This document shows, in pieces, positions 28,086-37,715 of a stretch of 64,000 bases of DNA. Location: assembly GCF_003173035.1 (NCBI RefSeq), contig NZ_QGLE01000002.1:372001-436000 (forward strand), given 5' to 3'. Numbering within the stretch: position 1 is the first letter of the stretch; each line of letters begins with the position of its first letter. Position numbers and translations under genes: made by a program. The notes below the pieces were generated by a model. The model did no database searches, was not told the DNA's origin, and saw only the letters and a list, made by a program, of their open reading frames with translations. This stretch comes from Zavarzinia aquatilis (GTDB lineage: Bacteria; Pseudomonadota; Alphaproteobacteria; Zavarziniales; Zavarziniaceae).

Positions 28086-28111
28086 CCCCGGCCGCCACAG
28101 GGTGGCCGGGG
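28086..28111 (+). repeat. Intercistronic hairpin nifH-nifD
   Basis: CCCCGGCCGCC/GGTGGCCGGGG (28086-28096 and 28101-28111), 11 pairs including one G-U, with loop ACAG. It lies in the 63-bp gap after the nifH stop with no T tract, so it is a candidate mRNA-stabilising or processing element for nifH. Confidence 0.72.
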
Positions 28112-28138
28112 GCACGATCCGGCACCAAGGAGGGCATC

Positions 28139-29611
28139 ATGAGCCTCGATTATGAAAACGATTCGGAATTCCATGCCCGCCTCATCGAGGAGGTGCTGGA
28201 AGCCTACCCCGACAAGTCCCGCAAGCGCCGCGCCAAGCACCTCTCGGTCGCCAAGACCGTCGAGGGCGAAGAGGCCGCCGAGCCGCTGACGGAATGCGAC
28301 GTCAAATCCAACATCAAGTCGGTCCCCGGCGTGATGACCATCCGCGGCTGCGCCTATGCAGGTTCCAAGGGCGTGGTCTGGGGCCCGGTCAAGGACATGG
28401 TCCACATCAGCCATGGCCCGGTCGGCTGCGGCCAGTATTCCTGGTCCCAGCGCCGCAACTACTATATCGGCAAGACCGGCGTGGACACCTTCGTGACCAT
28501 GCAGTTCACCTCCGATTTCCAGGAGAAGGACATCGTCTTCGGCGGCGACAAGAAGCTGGAAAAGATCATCGACGAGATCGACGAGCTGTTCCCGCTGGCC
28601 AAAGGCACCTCGATCCAGTCGGAATGCCCGATCGGCCTGATCGGCGACGATATCGAAGCGGTCGCGCGCAAGAAGAACAAGGAAACCGGCAAGACCATCG
28701 TGCCCGTGCGCTGCGAGGGTTTTCGCGGTGTTTCCCAGTCGCTCGGCCACCATATCGCCAATGACGCGATCCGCGACTGGGTCTTCGACAAGAAGGATGT
28801 CGAGTTCGAGGCCGGCCCCTATGACGTCAACGTCATCGGCGACTACAACATCGGCGGCGACGCCTGGGCCTCGCGCATCCTCCTCGAGGAGATGGGCCTG
28901 CGCGTGGTCGGCAACTGGTCGGGCGACGCGACCCTGGCCGAGATGGAGCGCGCGCCGAAGGCCAAGCTCAATCTCATCCACTGCTATCGCTCGATGAACT
29001 ACATCTGCCGGCACATGGAAGAGAAGTATAATATTCCATGGATCGAATATAACTTCTTCGGTCCCTCGCAGATCGCCGCCTCGCTGCGCGCCATCGCGGC
29101 GCAGTTCGACGAGACGATCAAGGAAAACGCCGAAAAGGTCATCGCCAAGTACCAGCCGCTGGTCGATGCCGTGATCGCCAAGTACCGCCCGCGTCTCGAA
29201 GGCAAGTCGGTCATGCTCTATGTCGGCGGCCTGCGCCCCCGCCATGTCATCACCGCCTACGAGGACCTCGGGATGCAGATCGCCGGCACGGGCTATGAAT
29301 TCGCCCATGGCGACGACTACAAGCGCACCGGCCACTACGTGAAGGACGGCACCCTGATCTATGACGACGTGACCGGCTACGAGCTCGAGAAGTTCATCGA
29401 GAACATCCGCCCCGACCTGGTCGGCTCGGGCATCAAGGAAAAATACCCGGTGCAGAAGATGGGCATCCCGTTCCGTCAGATGCACTCGTGGGATTACTCG
29501 GGCCCCTATCACGGCTACGACGGCTTCGCCATCTTCGCGCGCGACATGGACCTCGCGATCAACAACCCGGTCTGGGGCCTGTTCAAGGCCCCCTGGACCA
29601 AGGCTGCCTGA
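28139..29611 (+). CDS. nifD: Nitrogenase MoFe protein alpha chain
   Basis: A 490-residue protein. P-cluster ligands are Cys71 (RGCAYAG), Cys97 (GPVGCGQY) and Cys163 ([11 protein letters not shown]). The FeMo-cofactor ligand is Cys282 (HCYRSMNYI), and the second ligand lies in the C-terminal [12 protein letters not shown] stretch. With NifK it forms the alpha2-beta2 dinitrogenase. ATG 28139 has AAGGAGG upstream; a longer frame to 28079 covers the intercistronic hairpin and is rejected. Confidence 0.99.
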   Translation: MSLDYENDSEFHARLIEEVLEAYPDKSRKRRAKHLSVAKTVEGEEAAEPLTECDVKSNIKSVPGVMTIRGCAYAGSKGVVWGPVKDMVHISHGPVGCGQYSWSQRRNYYIGKTGVDTFVTMQFTSDFQEKDIVFGGDKKLEKIIDEIDELFPLAKGTSIQSECPIGLIGDDIEAVARKKNKETGKTIVPVRCEGFRGVSQSLGHHIANDAIRDWVFDKKDVEFEAGPYDVNVIGDYNIGGDAWASRILLEEMGLRVVGNWSGDATLAEMERAPKAKLNLIHCYRSMNYICRHMEEKYNIPWIEYNFFGPSQIAASLRAIAAQFDETIKENAEKVIAKYQPLVDAVIAKYRPRLEGKSVMLYVGGLRPRHVITAYEDLGMQIAGTGYEFAHGDDYKRTGHYVKDGTLIYDDVTGYELEKFIENIRPDLVGSGIKEKYPVQKMGIPFRQMHSWDYSGPYHGYDGFAIFARDMDLAINNPVWGLFKAPWTKAA

Positions 29612-29622
29612 ACCGGAAGACC

Positions 29623-29649
29623 GCGGGGCGTGCCTTCGGGCCGCCCCGC
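29623..29649 (+). repeat. Intercistronic hairpin nifD-nifK
   Basis: GCGGGGC (29623-29629) pairs with GCCCCGC (29643-29649), with an inner GCC-TTCG-GGC (UUCG tetraloop). It sits 11 bp after the nifD stop and lacks a T tract. Confidence 0.7.
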
Positions 29650-29676
29650 CCCCCAGACCAGACAAGGAACTGACCC

Positions 29677-31215
29677 ATGCCCCAGTCCGCTGAAAAGGTG
29701 CTCGACCACGCACCGCTGTTCCGCGAACCCGAATATCGGGAAATGCTCGCGAAGAAGAAGGCCCTGTTCGAGAACATGCCGGCGGACGACGTCGTGCAGA
29801 AGACCGCGGACTGGACCAAGTCGTGGGAATACCGCGAGAAGAATTTCGCCCGCGAAGCCCTGACCGTGAACCCGGCCAAGGCCTGCCAGCCGCTGGGCGC
29901 CGTCTTCGTCGCCGCCGGCTTCGAGAAGACCATGAGCTTCGTCCATGGCTCGCAGGGCTGCGTCGCCTATTACCGCTCGCACCTGTCGCGTCACTTCAAG
30001 GAGCCGTGTTCGGCGGTCTCCTCGTCGATGACCGAGGACGCGGCGGTGTTCGGCGGCCTGAACAACATGATCGACGGCCTCGCCAACACCTACGCGCTCT
30101 ATGACCCGAAGATGATCGCGGTCTCGACCACCTGCATGGCGGAAGTGATCGGCGACGACCTGCAATCCTTCATCCAGAACGCCAAGAACAAGGGCTCGGT
30201 CCCGCAGGATTTCGACGTTCCCTTCGCCCATACCCCGGCCTTCGTCGGCAGCCATGTCACCGGCTACGACAACATGCTGAAGGGCATCCTCGAGCACTTC
30301 TGGAAGGGCCAGGAGTGTAACCCGGGCACCTCGATCAACATCGTTCCCGGCTTCGACGGTTTCGCCGTCGGCAACAACCGCGAACTGAAGCGGATGCTGG
30401 ACCTGATGGGTGTCGACTACACCATCCTGTCCGACGTCGCCGACCAGTTCGACACCCCGTCGGACGGCGAGTACCGCATGTATGACGGCGGCACCACCAT
30501 CGACGCCGCCAAAGCCGCGCTGAACGCCAAGGCGACCCTGTCGATGCAGGAATACTGCTCGATCAAGTCGCTGGAATATGCCGCCAGCCTCGGCCAGGAA
30601 ACCGCCTCGTTCCATTATCCGATGGGCATCGCCGGCACCGACGAATTCCTGATGAAGGTCTCCGAGATTAGCGGCAAGGAAGTCCCGGAAGAACTGACCA
30701 AAGAACGCGGCCGTCTGATCGACGCCATGGCCGACAGCCAGGCCTATCTCCACGGCAAGACCTATGCGATCTTTGGCGATCCGGACTTCGTCTACGCCAT
30801 GGCCCGCTTCATCCTCGAGACCGGCGGCGAGCCGAAGCATTGCCTCGCCACCAACGGCAACAAGGCCTGGGAAGCCCAGATGGCGGAGCTCTTCGCCTCC
30901 AGCCCCTACGGCGCCGGCTGCAAGGCCTGGGGCGGCAAGGACCTGTGGCACCTGCGCTCGCTGATGGCGACCGAGCCGGTCGATCTGATGATCGGCAGTT
31001 CCTACGCGAAATATCTGGAACGCGACCTGGACACCCCGTTGATCCGGCTCAGCTTCCCGATCTTCGACCGTCACCACCACCACCGTTTCCCGGTCTGGGG
31101 CTATCAGGGCGGCCTGCGGGTCCTCGTCACGCTGCTCGACAAGATCTTCGACAAGCTCGACAGCGAGACCATCGAGGCCGGCGTCACCGACTATTCCTAC
31201 GACCTGACGCGGTAA
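29677..31215 (+). CDS. nifK: Nitrogenase MoFe protein beta chain
   Basis: A 512-residue protein with P-cluster ligands at Cys70 (AKACQPLGA), Cys95 ([13 protein letters not shown]) and Cys153 ([12 protein letters not shown]), the same numbers as in the Azotobacter protein, and the [20 protein letters not shown] signature. It forms the MoFe protein with NifD and contributes half of each P-cluster. ATG 29677 has an AAGGA ribosome-binding site. The nifK-nifE gap carries a strong hairpin. Confidence 0.99.
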   Translation: MPQSAEKVLDHAPLFREPEYREMLAKKKALFENMPADDVVQKTADWTKSWEYREKNFAREALTVNPAKACQPLGAVFVAAGFEKTMSFVHGSQGCVAYYRSHLSRHFKEPCSAVSSSMTEDAAVFGGLNNMIDGLANTYALYDPKMIAVSTTCMAEVIGDDLQSFIQNAKNKGSVPQDFDVPFAHTPAFVGSHVTGYDNMLKGILEHFWKGQECNPGTSINIVPGFDGFAVGNNRELKRMLDLMGVDYTILSDVADQFDTPSDGEYRMYDGGTTIDAAKAALNAKATLSMQEYCSIKSLEYAASLGQETASFHYPMGIAGTDEFLMKVSEISGKEVPEELTKERGRLIDAMADSQAYLHGKTYAIFGDPDFVYAMARFILETGGEPKHCLATNGNKAWEAQMAELFASSPYGAGCKAWGGKDLWHLRSLMATEPVDLMIGSSYAKYLERDLDTPLIRLSFPIFDRHHHHRFPVWGYQGGLRVLVTLLDKIFDKLDSETIEAGVTDYSYDLTR

Positions 31216-31222
31216 CGAGCAA

Positions 31223-31250
31223 CGTCGCCCCGGCCCGCGCCGGGGCGACG
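31223..31250 (+). repeat. Intercistronic hairpin nifK-nifE
   Basis: A perfect 12-bp stem CGTCGCCCCGGC/GCCGGGGCGACG (31223-31234 and 31239-31250) with loop CCGC, followed by CCCCCTTTC. It begins eight bp after the nifK stop. The weak T run allows partial termination, which would lower nifEN relative to nifHDK. Confidence 0.75.
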
Positions 31251-31293
31251 CCCCCTTTCGGTGGAGAGCGGCAACAACGACAGGAGCAGGATC

Positions 31294-32724
31294 ATGAGCG
31301 ACGCCTTGAAAGCCAAGATCGCCGATGTCTTCAACGAGCCGGGCTGCGACAAGAACGCGGCCAAGGACGCGAAGGCGAAGAAGAAGGGCTGCTCCAAGCC
31401 GCTGACCCCCGGCGCGGCCGCCGGCGGCTGCGCCTTCGACGGCGCCAAGATCGCCCTGCAGCCGATCACCGATGTCGTCCACCTGATCCACGGCCCCCTC
31501 GCCTGCGAGGGCAATTCCTGGGACAATCGGAACTCTGCCTCGTCAGGGCAGAAGACCTATCGCGTCTCCTTCACCACCGACCTTTCCGAACTCGACATCG
31601 TCATGGGCAATGGCGAGAAGCGCCTGTACCGCGCGATCAAGGATGCCATCGCGCAATATGCGCCGCCCGCCGTCTTCGTCTATCAGACCTGCGTGCCGGC
31701 GACCATCGGTGACGACATCGACGCCGTCTGCCGCCACGCCAGCGAGAAATTCGGCACGCCCTGCATCCCCGTGAACGCACCCGGTTTCGCCGGCTCCAAG
31801 AACCTCGGCAACAAGCTGGCCGGGGAGGCGCTGCTCGACCATGTCATCGGCACGCGCGAGCCGGAATTCACCACGCCCTGCGACATCAACATCATCGGCG
31901 AATACAATCTCTCGGGCGAACTGTGGCAGATCAAGCCGCTGTTCGAGGCGCTGGGCATCCGCGTGCTGTCCTGCATGTCGGGCGACGGACGTTACGAGGA
32001 GATCGCCACGGCGCACCGCGCCCGGGTGAACCTGATGGTCTGCTCCACCGCGCTGATCAATGTCGCGCGGAAGATGGAGGAGCGCTGGGGCATCCCCTAT
32101 TTCGAATGTTCCTTCTACGGCATTTCCGACATGAGCGCGACGCTGCGCACCACCGCGCGCCTCCTCGTGGAACGCGGCGCGCCCGCCGATCTGATCGCGC
32201 GGACGGAAGCCCTGATCGCCCGCGAGGAGGCCCATGCCTGGTCCCGCATCGAGCCCTGGCGGGACGAGCTGAAGGGCAAGCGCGTGATGCTTTATACCGG
32301 CGGCGTGAAGTCCTGGTCCATCGTCGCCGCCCTTCAGGAAATCGGCATGGAGATCGTCTACACCTCGGTCCGGAAATCGACCGAGGAGGACAAGGAACGG
32401 GTCAAGGCCATCATGGAAGACCCCCATATGGTCGAAAGCGTGCCGCCCCGCGAGATGTACGCCCAGCTGAAGCGCGGCGATGCCGATATCCTGCTGTCCG
32501 GCGGCAAGAGCCAGTTCGTCGCCCTGAAGGCCAAGGTGCCCTGGCTCGACATCAATCAGGAACGCCACCACGCCTTCGGTGGTTACGACGGCATGGTCAC
32601 CCTGGTGCGGGAGCTGGCCAAGTCGTTGCACAACCCGGTATGGCGCGACATCAACCGGCCGGCGCCCTGGGACCTGCCGAATGCCGCCTTCCCCTTCGCC
32701 GAAATCGAACCCCGGCGCGTTTGA
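31294..32724 (+). CDS. nifE: FeMo-cofactor scaffold protein NifE
   Basis: A 476-residue NifD paralogue. It has the N-terminal SKPLTPGAAAGGCAFDGAK segment, cluster cysteines in HGPLACEGNSWDNR and YQTCVPATIGDD, and DINIIGEYNLSGELW. With NifN it forms the scaffold on which NifB-co is matured with Mo and homocitrate. Start ATG 31294 (MSDALKAK); the frame opens 11 codons earlier in the intercistronic region. An extra Lys/Ala-rich, cysteine-containing N-terminal stretch (NEPGCDKNAAKDAKAKKKGC) is normal for the family. Confidence 0.97.
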   Translation: MSDALKAKIADVFNEPGCDKNAAKDAKAKKKGCSKPLTPGAAAGGCAFDGAKIALQPITDVVHLIHGPLACEGNSWDNRNSASSGQKTYRVSFTTDLSELDIVMGNGEKRLYRAIKDAIAQYAPPAVFVYQTCVPATIGDDIDAVCRHASEKFGTPCIPVNAPGFAGSKNLGNKLAGEALLDHVIGTREPEFTTPCDINIIGEYNLSGELWQIKPLFEALGIRVLSCMSGDGRYEEIATAHRARVNLMVCSTALINVARKMEERWGIPYFECSFYGISDMSATLRTTARLLVERGAPADLIARTEALIAREEAHAWSRIEPWRDELKGKRVMLYTGGVKSWSIVAALQEIGMEIVYTSVRKSTEEDKERVKAIMEDPHMVESVPPREMYAQLKRGDADILLSGGKSQFVALKAKVPWLDINQERHHAFGGYDGMVTLVRELAKSLHNPVWRDINRPAPWDLPNAAFPFAEIEPRRV

Positions 32725-32735
32725 GGGAGGCTGAC

Positions 32736-34133
32736 ATGGCAACCATCCGCATCCCCAAGAAGAACCTGTCGGTCAATCCGCTGAAATCGTCCGCGCCCAT
32801 GGGGGCGGCGCTGGCCTATCTCGGCATCGACGGCGCGGTGCCGCTGTTCCACGGCAGTCAGGGCTGCACCTCCTTCGCCCTCACCCTCGCGGTCCGGCAC
32901 TTCAAGGAAGACATGCCGCTGCAGACGACGGCGATCGACGAAGTCTCGACCGTGCTTGGCGGCGCCGATCATCTGGAAGAGGCGCTGATCAACCTGACCA
33001 AGCGCATGAAGCCGAAATTCGTCGGCATCGCGACCACCGCCCTAGTCGAGACGCGGGGCGAGGATTTCGTCGGCGACCTGCAAGGCATCATCGCCCGGCG
33101 CGACGAACTGGCGGAAACGAAGATCGTCCTCGCCTCCACCCCCGATTTCGCGGGCGCGCTGGAGGACGGCTGGTCGAAGGCGGTCACCGCCATGATCGAG
33201 GCCCTGGTCACGCCCGGCGACCGGCGCGACAACCCCTTGCGCCAGATCAATGTGCTGCCCGGCGTTCACCTGACCTCGGCCGATATCGAGGAACTCCGCG
33301 AGACGATCGCCGCCTTCGGTTTCACCGCCGTCGTCTTGCCCGATGTCTCCGGCTCGCTCGACGGCCACGTGAACGATGCCTATTCCGGGCCGACCAGCGG
33401 CGGCACGAGGCTGGGCGACATCGCCGAGATGGGCCGGGCCCTGCACACGATCGCCATCGGCCACCACATGCGCGCGCCCGCCGAGGCGCTGCAGGGCCTG
33501 ACCGGCGTGCCGACCACGCTGTTCGCCAGCCTGACCGGCCTTGCCCCTACCGACAGCCTGATCACCCTGCTGTCCCACCTTTCGGGCCAGCCGGTGCCGG
33601 CCAGTGTGAAACGGCGGCGGTCTCAGCTGCTGGACGTCATGCTGGACGGCCATTTCCATTTCGGCGACCGGCGCGTCGCCATCGCCGCCGACCCGGATCT
33701 GCTGCACGGCCTTGCCCTGTTCTTCGGCGGTCTCGGTTCGGAAGTCGTCGTCGCCGTCGCCTCGACCGGCAATTCGCCCGCCCTCGCCGATATCCCGTCG
33801 GACGAGGTGATCGTCGGCGATCTCGCCGATTTCGAGGCCGCGGCCGCCGCCAACGGGGCAGAGCTGCTGGTCACCCATGCCCATGGCCGTCAGGCGGCGG
33901 AGCGCCTCGGCCTGCCGCATTACCGGGCGGGCTTTCCGATCTTCGACCGGCTGGGGGCGCAGCACCGCTGCACCATCCTCTATCGCGGCACCCGCGACCT
34001 GATCGTCGACATCGCCAATCTCTTCATCGCCGCGCGGCCCGAAAAGCGCCCGGCCGATTTCGCTGACGTGCTGGCGCCCGTGCCCGCGTCGCTCAAGGGG
34101 GAAACAACCCATGCGCCGACTGCAACTTGTTGA
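32736..34133 (+). CDS. nifN: FeMo-cofactor scaffold protein NifN
   Basis: A 465-residue NifK paralogue beginning MATIRIPKKNLSVNPLKSSA with HGSQGCTSFALTLAVRHFKE and INVLPGVHLTSADIEEL. It partners NifE. ATG 32736 has GAGGGAGG upstream, 11 bp after nifE; a longer reading of this frame across nifE is spurious. The 3' end overlaps nifX by 23 bp. Confidence 0.96.
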   Translation: MATIRIPKKNLSVNPLKSSAPMGAALAYLGIDGAVPLFHGSQGCTSFALTLAVRHFKEDMPLQTTAIDEVSTVLGGADHLEEALINLTKRMKPKFVGIATTALVETRGEDFVGDLQGIIARRDELAETKIVLASTPDFAGALEDGWSKAVTAMIEALVTPGDRRDNPLRQINVLPGVHLTSADIEELRETIAAFGFTAVVLPDVSGSLDGHVNDAYSGPTSGGTRLGDIAEMGRALHTIAIGHHMRAPAEALQGLTGVPTTLFASLTGLAPTDSLITLLSHLSGQPVPASVKRRRSQLLDVMLDGHFHFGDRRVAIAADPDLLHGLALFFGGLGSEVVVAVASTGNSPALADIPSDEVIVGDLADFEAAAAANGAELLVTHAHGRQAAERLGLPHYRAGFPIFDRLGAQHRCTILYRGTRDLIVDIANLFIAARPEKRPADFADVLAPVPASLKGETTHAPTATC

Positions 34134-34590
34134 GACCGAACCCGTGCCGGTAACGGACAGCGTGCCGCGCCTGCGCATCGCCATCGCGACGCAGGACATG
34201 AAAGCCCTGAACGCCCATTTCGGCTCGGCGAAGAAATTCGCCGTCTACGACGTGACCCCGCTGGAAAGCCGCTTCGTCGAGGCGGTCGAATTCGGCACCG
34301 TCTCGGATGAATCCGGCAAGCATCGGAACGAAGGCGATGACCGCATCGGCCCCAAGGTCGATGCCCTGCGCGGCTGCAACCTGCTGTTCTGCCTCGCCAT
34401 CGGCGGGCCGTCGGCGGTCAAGGTGGTGAACGCCCGCATCCATCCGGTGAAACTGTCGGCGCCCGAGCCGATCGAGACGGTGATCGCCAAGGTCCAGACC
34501 ATGATGGCCGGCAACCCGCCGCCCTGGCTGCGCAAGGTGATGATGGCGCAGCAGGAACGCTCGATGGATTTCCTGGACGAGGAGGATTGA
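34111..34590 (+). CDS. nifX: Nitrogen fixation protein NifX
   Basis: A 159-residue protein with the NifX/NafY/NifB-C cofactor-binding fold: IATQDMKALNAHFGSAKKFAVY, DRIGPKVDALRGCNLLFCLAIGG, and a conserved SAVKVVNARIHPVK. It shuttles NifB-co or VK-cluster to NifEN. The start overlaps the nifN stop, indicating coupling. Related to the C-terminal domain of NifB in this window. Confidence 0.95.
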   Translation: MRRLQLVETEPVPVTDSVPRLRIAIATQDMKALNAHFGSAKKFAVYDVTPLESRFVEAVEFGTVSDESGKHRNEGDDRIGPKVDALRGCNLLFCLAIGGPSAVKVVNARIHPVKLSAPEPIETVIAKVQTMMAGNPPPWLRKVMMAQQERSMDFLDEED

Positions 34591-34592
34591 CC

Positions 34593-35057
34593 ATGACCGC
34601 CCTTGCCGAAACACCCGCCGACGCCTTCGACAGCCCCTTCCTTCAGAGCCTGGTCAGCCTGATCCGGGCCGAGGACAGTTACGGTGCCTGGGAAAAGCGC
34701 AGCGACGCCCGCCTGATCGAGGATTTCATCGTGACGCGCGCCGAGAAGCGCGCCATGCCCATGATGGCCGATCCCGATCCCGACACCATCGACCGGGTGG
34801 AAAAATTCTACAAGGCGGTCGGCCTGACCATCGAGAAGCGTTGCGGCCTGATGGCCAGTCCGATGATGAAGATCAGCCATGAAGGCTTCGGCCGCGTCGT
34901 CCTGCTGGTCGGCCGGCTGGTCGCCTTTTCCAAGTCCCTGCGGGACGTCCATCGTTTCGGCTTCGAGGATTTCGAGACGCTGGCGGCCGAGGGCATGAAG
35001 GCGGTCGATCAGGCCATCGCCCTGATCGAGACCCATCCCGACGTCGCCAAAATCTGA
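34593..35057 (+). CDS. NifX-associated protein (DUF269)
   Basis: A 154-residue protein of the NifX-associated DUF269 family (DSPFLQSLVSLIRAEDSYGAWE; MKISHEGFGRVVLLVGRLVAFSKSLRDVHRFGF). Always nif-linked, often beside nifX; biochemical role is unknown, presumably cofactor trafficking. ATG 34593 with a GAGGAGG ribosome-binding site, two bp after nifX. Confidence 0.93.
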   Translation: MTALAETPADAFDSPFLQSLVSLIRAEDSYGAWEKRSDARLIEDFIVTRAEKRAMPMMADPDPDTIDRVEKFYKAVGLTIEKRCGLMASPMMKISHEGFGRVVLLVGRLVAFSKSLRDVHRFGFEDFETLAAEGMKAVDQAIALIETHPDVAKI

Positions 35058-35069
35058 GGGAGGACAGCC

Positions 35070-35270
35070 ATGACCGATATCGACAGTCTGAAAGCCGAGC
35101 TGAAGAAACTCTCGGCCAAGGCGGTAAAGGCCAAGATGGACCTGCACGACCTGTCCGAGGATCTGCCGGTCAACTGGCAGCAGATTCCCGAGGTCGCGGC
35201 CCGTGCCCTCGACGCCTTCAGCACCCTCGAGGCCAAGCGGGCCGAGCTGAAGCAACGCGAAACCGCCTGA
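35070..35270 (+). CDS. DUF683/CCE_0567-family small nif protein
   Basis: A 66-residue helical protein (MTDIDSLKAELKKLSAKAVKAK, DLHDLSEDLP, WQQIPEVAARALDAF) matching the DUF683 family found between DUF269 and fdxB in many diazotrophs. The family forms an antiparallel coiled coil and one member binds metal; function in nitrogen fixation is unknown. GGGAGG ribosome-binding site. Confidence 0.9.
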   Translation: MTDIDSLKAELKKLSAKAVKAKMDLHDLSEDLPVNWQQIPEVAARALDAFSTLEAKRAELKQRETA

Positions 35271-35284
35271 GAAGGACGATTGCC

Positions 35285-35560
35285 ATGCAAGCGCAGACAC
35301 GCGACGGCCGCGCCTGGACGCCGGACTATCTGCTCGCCATCGACGCCAAGCTCTGCATCGGTTGCGGCCGCTGCTACAAGGTCTGCGGCCGGGGCGTGAT
35401 GACCCTGATGGGCGTGACCGACGAGGGCGAGATGGTCGACCCGGACGAGGACGACATCGAGCGCAAGGTGATGGCCCTCGTCGACGCCGGGGCCTGCGTC
35501 GGTTGCGGTGCCTGCGCCCGGGTCTGTCCGACCAACTGCCAAAGCCATGGCGCGGCCTGA
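35285..35560 (+). CDS. fdxB: Nif-specific ferredoxin III (FdxB)
   Basis: A 91-residue 2[4Fe-4S] ferredoxin. The first cluster motif is CIGCGRCYKVCGRG; the second, CVGCGACARVCPTNC, follows after a long insertion (about 40 residues), the layout of the nif-specific ferredoxin III family. It supplies electrons for cofactor assembly or nitrogenase. It is 14 bp from the DUF683 gene and 13 bp before nifQ. Confidence 0.94.
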   Translation: MQAQTRDGRAWTPDYLLAIDAKLCIGCGRCYKVCGRGVMTLMGVTDEGEMVDPDEDDIERKVMALVDAGACVGCGACARVCPTNCQSHGAA

Positions 35561-35573
35561 CGGGGAGGCGGCG

Positions 35574-36197
35574 ATGAACGCACAGGATCTCTATGACTGG
35601 CTGATGGGGGCCGGCGGCCGTCCGGCCTGCGAAGCCTTCGATGCCCATGTCGTCGCGTCCATCCTCTCGCTCTCCCTGGCCGAGGCCTTGCACGACAAGG
35701 TCCTGCCGAGCGAGCGCATCGGCCTTGGCGAGGCGGAGTTGCTCGCCCTCGTCGACGCCGTGTTCCCGGCGACGCGGCCGCAGTTCGAGCGCTTCCCCTT
35801 GTCGGACATCGTGCTGCCGGACGACGAGGCTTGCCTGCGCGACCTGCTGCTGCGCTGCGCGACCGACGGCAGCCCGCTCGAATATGCCCTCGCGTCCATG
35901 CTGGCGCGGCGCGTGCAGCGGCCGAACCACCTGTGGCAGGACCTGGGCCTGCGCAACCGGCGGGAGCTGTCCTGGCTGATGGAGCGGCATTTCGAGCCGC
36001 TGTCGCGCAAGAATTCCAGCGACATGAAGTGGAAGAAATTCCTCTACCGCATGATCTGCCGCGACGAGGGCTATCGCCTGTGCACGGCGCCGAGCCGCAG
36101 CGAATGCGACGATTTCGAGACCTGCTTCGGCACCGAGGACGGTGAAAGCCTGATGGCGCGCAGCCGCCGCGAGATGGAGAGCCGCGCCAGCGCCTGA
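35574..36197 (+). CDS. nifQ: Molybdenum donor protein NifQ
   Basis: A 207-residue protein with the NifQ C-terminal cysteine cluster ([20 protein letters not shown]) preceded by [15 protein letters not shown] and [12 protein letters not shown]. NifQ carries a Mo-Fe-S cluster and delivers molybdenum to NifEN/NifH. ATG 35574 with GGGGAGG upstream; an upstream extension overlaps fdxB in another frame. Last gene of the nifHDKENX unit, followed by a terminator. Confidence 0.95.
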   Translation: MNAQDLYDWLMGAGGRPACEAFDAHVVASILSLSLAEALHDKVLPSERIGLGEAELLALVDAVFPATRPQFERFPLSDIVLPDDEACLRDLLLRCATDGSPLEYALASMLARRVQRPNHLWQDLGLRNRRELSWLMERHFEPLSRKNSSDMKWKKFLYRMICRDEGYRLCTAPSRSECDDFETCFGTEDGESLMARSRREMESRASA

Positions 36198-36239
36198 CGA
36201 GACCCGCGGGGTTCCCGATCCCCAGATACCCGCGGCCGG

Positions 36240-36284
36240 CCCCGGCCTTTCCCCTCAGCCCCGGGAAAGGCCGGGGTTACTTTT
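36240..36284 (+). terminator. Rho-independent terminator of the nifHDK...nifQ operon
   Basis: A 14-bp stem CCCCGGCCTTTCCC (36240-36253) with GGGAAAGGCCGGGG (36263-36276), followed by TTACTTTT. It lies 42 bp after the nifQ stop. Confidence 0.85.
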
Positions 36285-36307
36285 GAGCGGCTGTCGCATC
36301 CCGCCCC

Positions 36308-36323
36308 TGTCGGAAACCCGACA
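36308..36323 (+). promoter_or_regulatory. NifA upstream activator site of the iscA-nifUSV unit
   Basis: TGTCGGAAACCCGACA matches TGT-N10-ACA and is a perfect TGTCGG-N4-CCGACA palindrome at its ends, 64-79 bp before the -24 element. Confidence 0.85.
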
Positions 36324-36367
36324 AAGGCATAAAGCCGACAATCAGCCAATCGGCAAAACCTATTATA

Positions 36368-36380
36368 AATCAACACGATG
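36368..36380 (+). promoter_or_regulatory. Possible IHF site, iscA-nifU promoter
   Basis: AATCAACACGATG fits WATCAANNNNTTR with one mismatch, in an AT-rich patch immediately upstream of the sigma54 promoter. It is the weakest of the four IHF candidates. Confidence 0.35.
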
Positions 36381-36385
36381 CCGTT

Positions 36386-36401
36386 TGGCACGGGGCTTGC
36401 G
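36386..36401 (+). promoter_or_regulatory. Sigma54 promoter of the iscA-nifUSV unit
   Basis: TGGCACGGGGCTTGCG has GG (36387-36388), ten bases, then GC (36399-36400). Predicted start near 36412, about 25 bases before the first gene. Confidence 0.9.
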
Positions 36402-36436
36402 ATGTCCCCACCAGTCCACATTTGGGGAACATCGCC

Positions 36437-36757
36437 ATGATCCATCTGACCGAAAGTGCCGTGAATGCCGTGCGCACCGCGATCTCGGGCTCGACCGAGC
36501 CGGTCGAGGGCCTGCGCGTGATGGTGGAGGCGGGCGGCTGCGCCGGCTTCAAATACATGATGGGCCTCGTCTCGGCTTCGGAGCCGGGCGACATCGTGAC
36601 CGAGCAGGACGGCGTGAAGGTCTTCATCGACGAGAAGAGCAAGCCGGTGATCGAAGGCACGACGATCGACTTCGTCGTCGCCCTCGAAGGTTCGGGCTTC
36701 ACCTTCGACAACCCCCAGGCGACGTCGCAGTGCTCCTGCGGCAAGTCCTTCGGCTGA
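36437..36757 (+). CDS. IscA/HesB-type Fe-S assembly protein, nif-linked
   Basis: A 106-residue A-type carrier ([37 protein letters not shown]) with the three conserved cysteines (GGC and CSC) in place. The nif-linked homologues are called IscN, NifIscA or HesB and pass Fe-S clusters to nitrogenase proteins. The start at 36437 is chosen because the predicted transcript begins near 36412; five upstream codons are possible. It leads directly into nifU (11 bp). Confidence 0.93.
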   Translation: MIHLTESAVNAVRTAISGSTEPVEGLRVMVEAGGCAGFKYMMGLVSASEPGDIVTEQDGVKVFIDEKSKPVIEGTTIDFVVALEGSGFTFDNPQATSQCSCGKSFG

Positions 36758-36768
36758 GGAGACGGGCC

Positions 36769-37695
36769 ATGTGGGAATACAGCGAAAAGGTCCAGGATTA
36801 CTTCTACAATCCGAAGAACGCGGGCGTGATGGAAAACGCCAGCGGCATCGGCGACGTCGGCGCCATCTCCTGCGGTGACGCGCTGCGCCTGATGATCAAG
36901 GTCGATCCCGCGACCGATGTGATCACCGACGCCAAGTTCCAGACCTTCGGCTGCGGCTCGGCCATCGCCTCGTCCTCGGCCCTGACCGAGCTGATCATCG
37001 GCAAGACCATCGACGAAGCCCTGAAGCTGACCAATCAGGATATCGCCGACTTCCTCGGCGGCCTGCCGCCCGAGAAGATGCACTGCTCCGTCATGGGTTA
37101 CGAAGCCCTGCGCGCCGCCGTCGCCAACTACCGGGGCGAGGCGTGGGAGGACGACCACGAGGAAGGCGCCCTTGTCTGCAAGTGCTTCGGCGTCGACGAA
37201 GGCATGATCGAGCGCGCGGTGCGCAACAATGCCCTGACCACCCTCGAACAGGTCACCCATTTCACCAAGGCGGGCGGCTCCTGCGCCACCTGCATCGAGG
37301 GGATCGAAGAGGTTCTGGCCAAGACCAACGCGGCGATGGTCGCCGAAGGCCTGCTCGACGCCGCCGAGGCTTTCGACCCCAGCCAGGCGCTGCGCGCGGT
37401 GCGGCGGCCGAAGACCGGCAAGTCCCCCCTCGCCATCAAGCTGGAGCCGGTGGCCCGGCCGAAGCTGACCAATCTCCAGCGCATCCGCCTGATCGAGGAA
37501 GCGATCGAGGGCCTGCGCCCCTTCCTGCGCCAGGACGGCGGCGACTGCGAACTGGTCGATGTCGAGGGCGACCGGGTGCTGGTGAAACTGTCGGGTGCCT
37601 GCATCGGCTGCCAGATGGCCAGCGTCACGGTGAACGGCGTGCAGGAACGGCTGATCGAAAAGCTGGGCCAGCCGCTGCGCGTCATTCCGGTCTGA
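36769..37695 (+). CDS. nifU: Fe-S cluster scaffold protein NifU
   Basis: A 308-residue three-domain NifU. The N-terminal IscU-like scaffold has cysteines in ISCGDAL, FGCGSA and MHCSVMG (about 1-125). The central [2Fe-2S] domain has CKCFGV and GGSCATC (about 137-185). The C-terminal Nfu domain has ACIGCQMAS. It builds clusters from sulfur supplied by NifS. ATG 36769 (MWEYSEKV) with a GAGGAGA ribosome-binding site; the open frame continues far upstream in unrelated sequence. Confidence 0.97.
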   Translation: MWEYSEKVQDYFYNPKNAGVMENASGIGDVGAISCGDALRLMIKVDPATDVITDAKFQTFGCGSAIASSSALTELIIGKTIDEALKLTNQDIADFLGGLPPEKMHCSVMGYEALRAAVANYRGEAWEDDHEEGALVCKCFGVDEGMIERAVRNNALTTLEQVTHFTKAGGSCATCIEGIEEVLAKTNAAMVAEGLLDAAEAFDPSQALRAVRRPKTGKSPLAIKLEPVARPKLTNLQRIRLIEEAIEGLRPFLRQDGGDCELVDVEGDRVLVKLSGACIGCQMASVTVNGVQERLIEKLGQPLRVIPV

Positions 37696-37715
37696 GCCGG
37701 GGAAGGGAGATCGCC

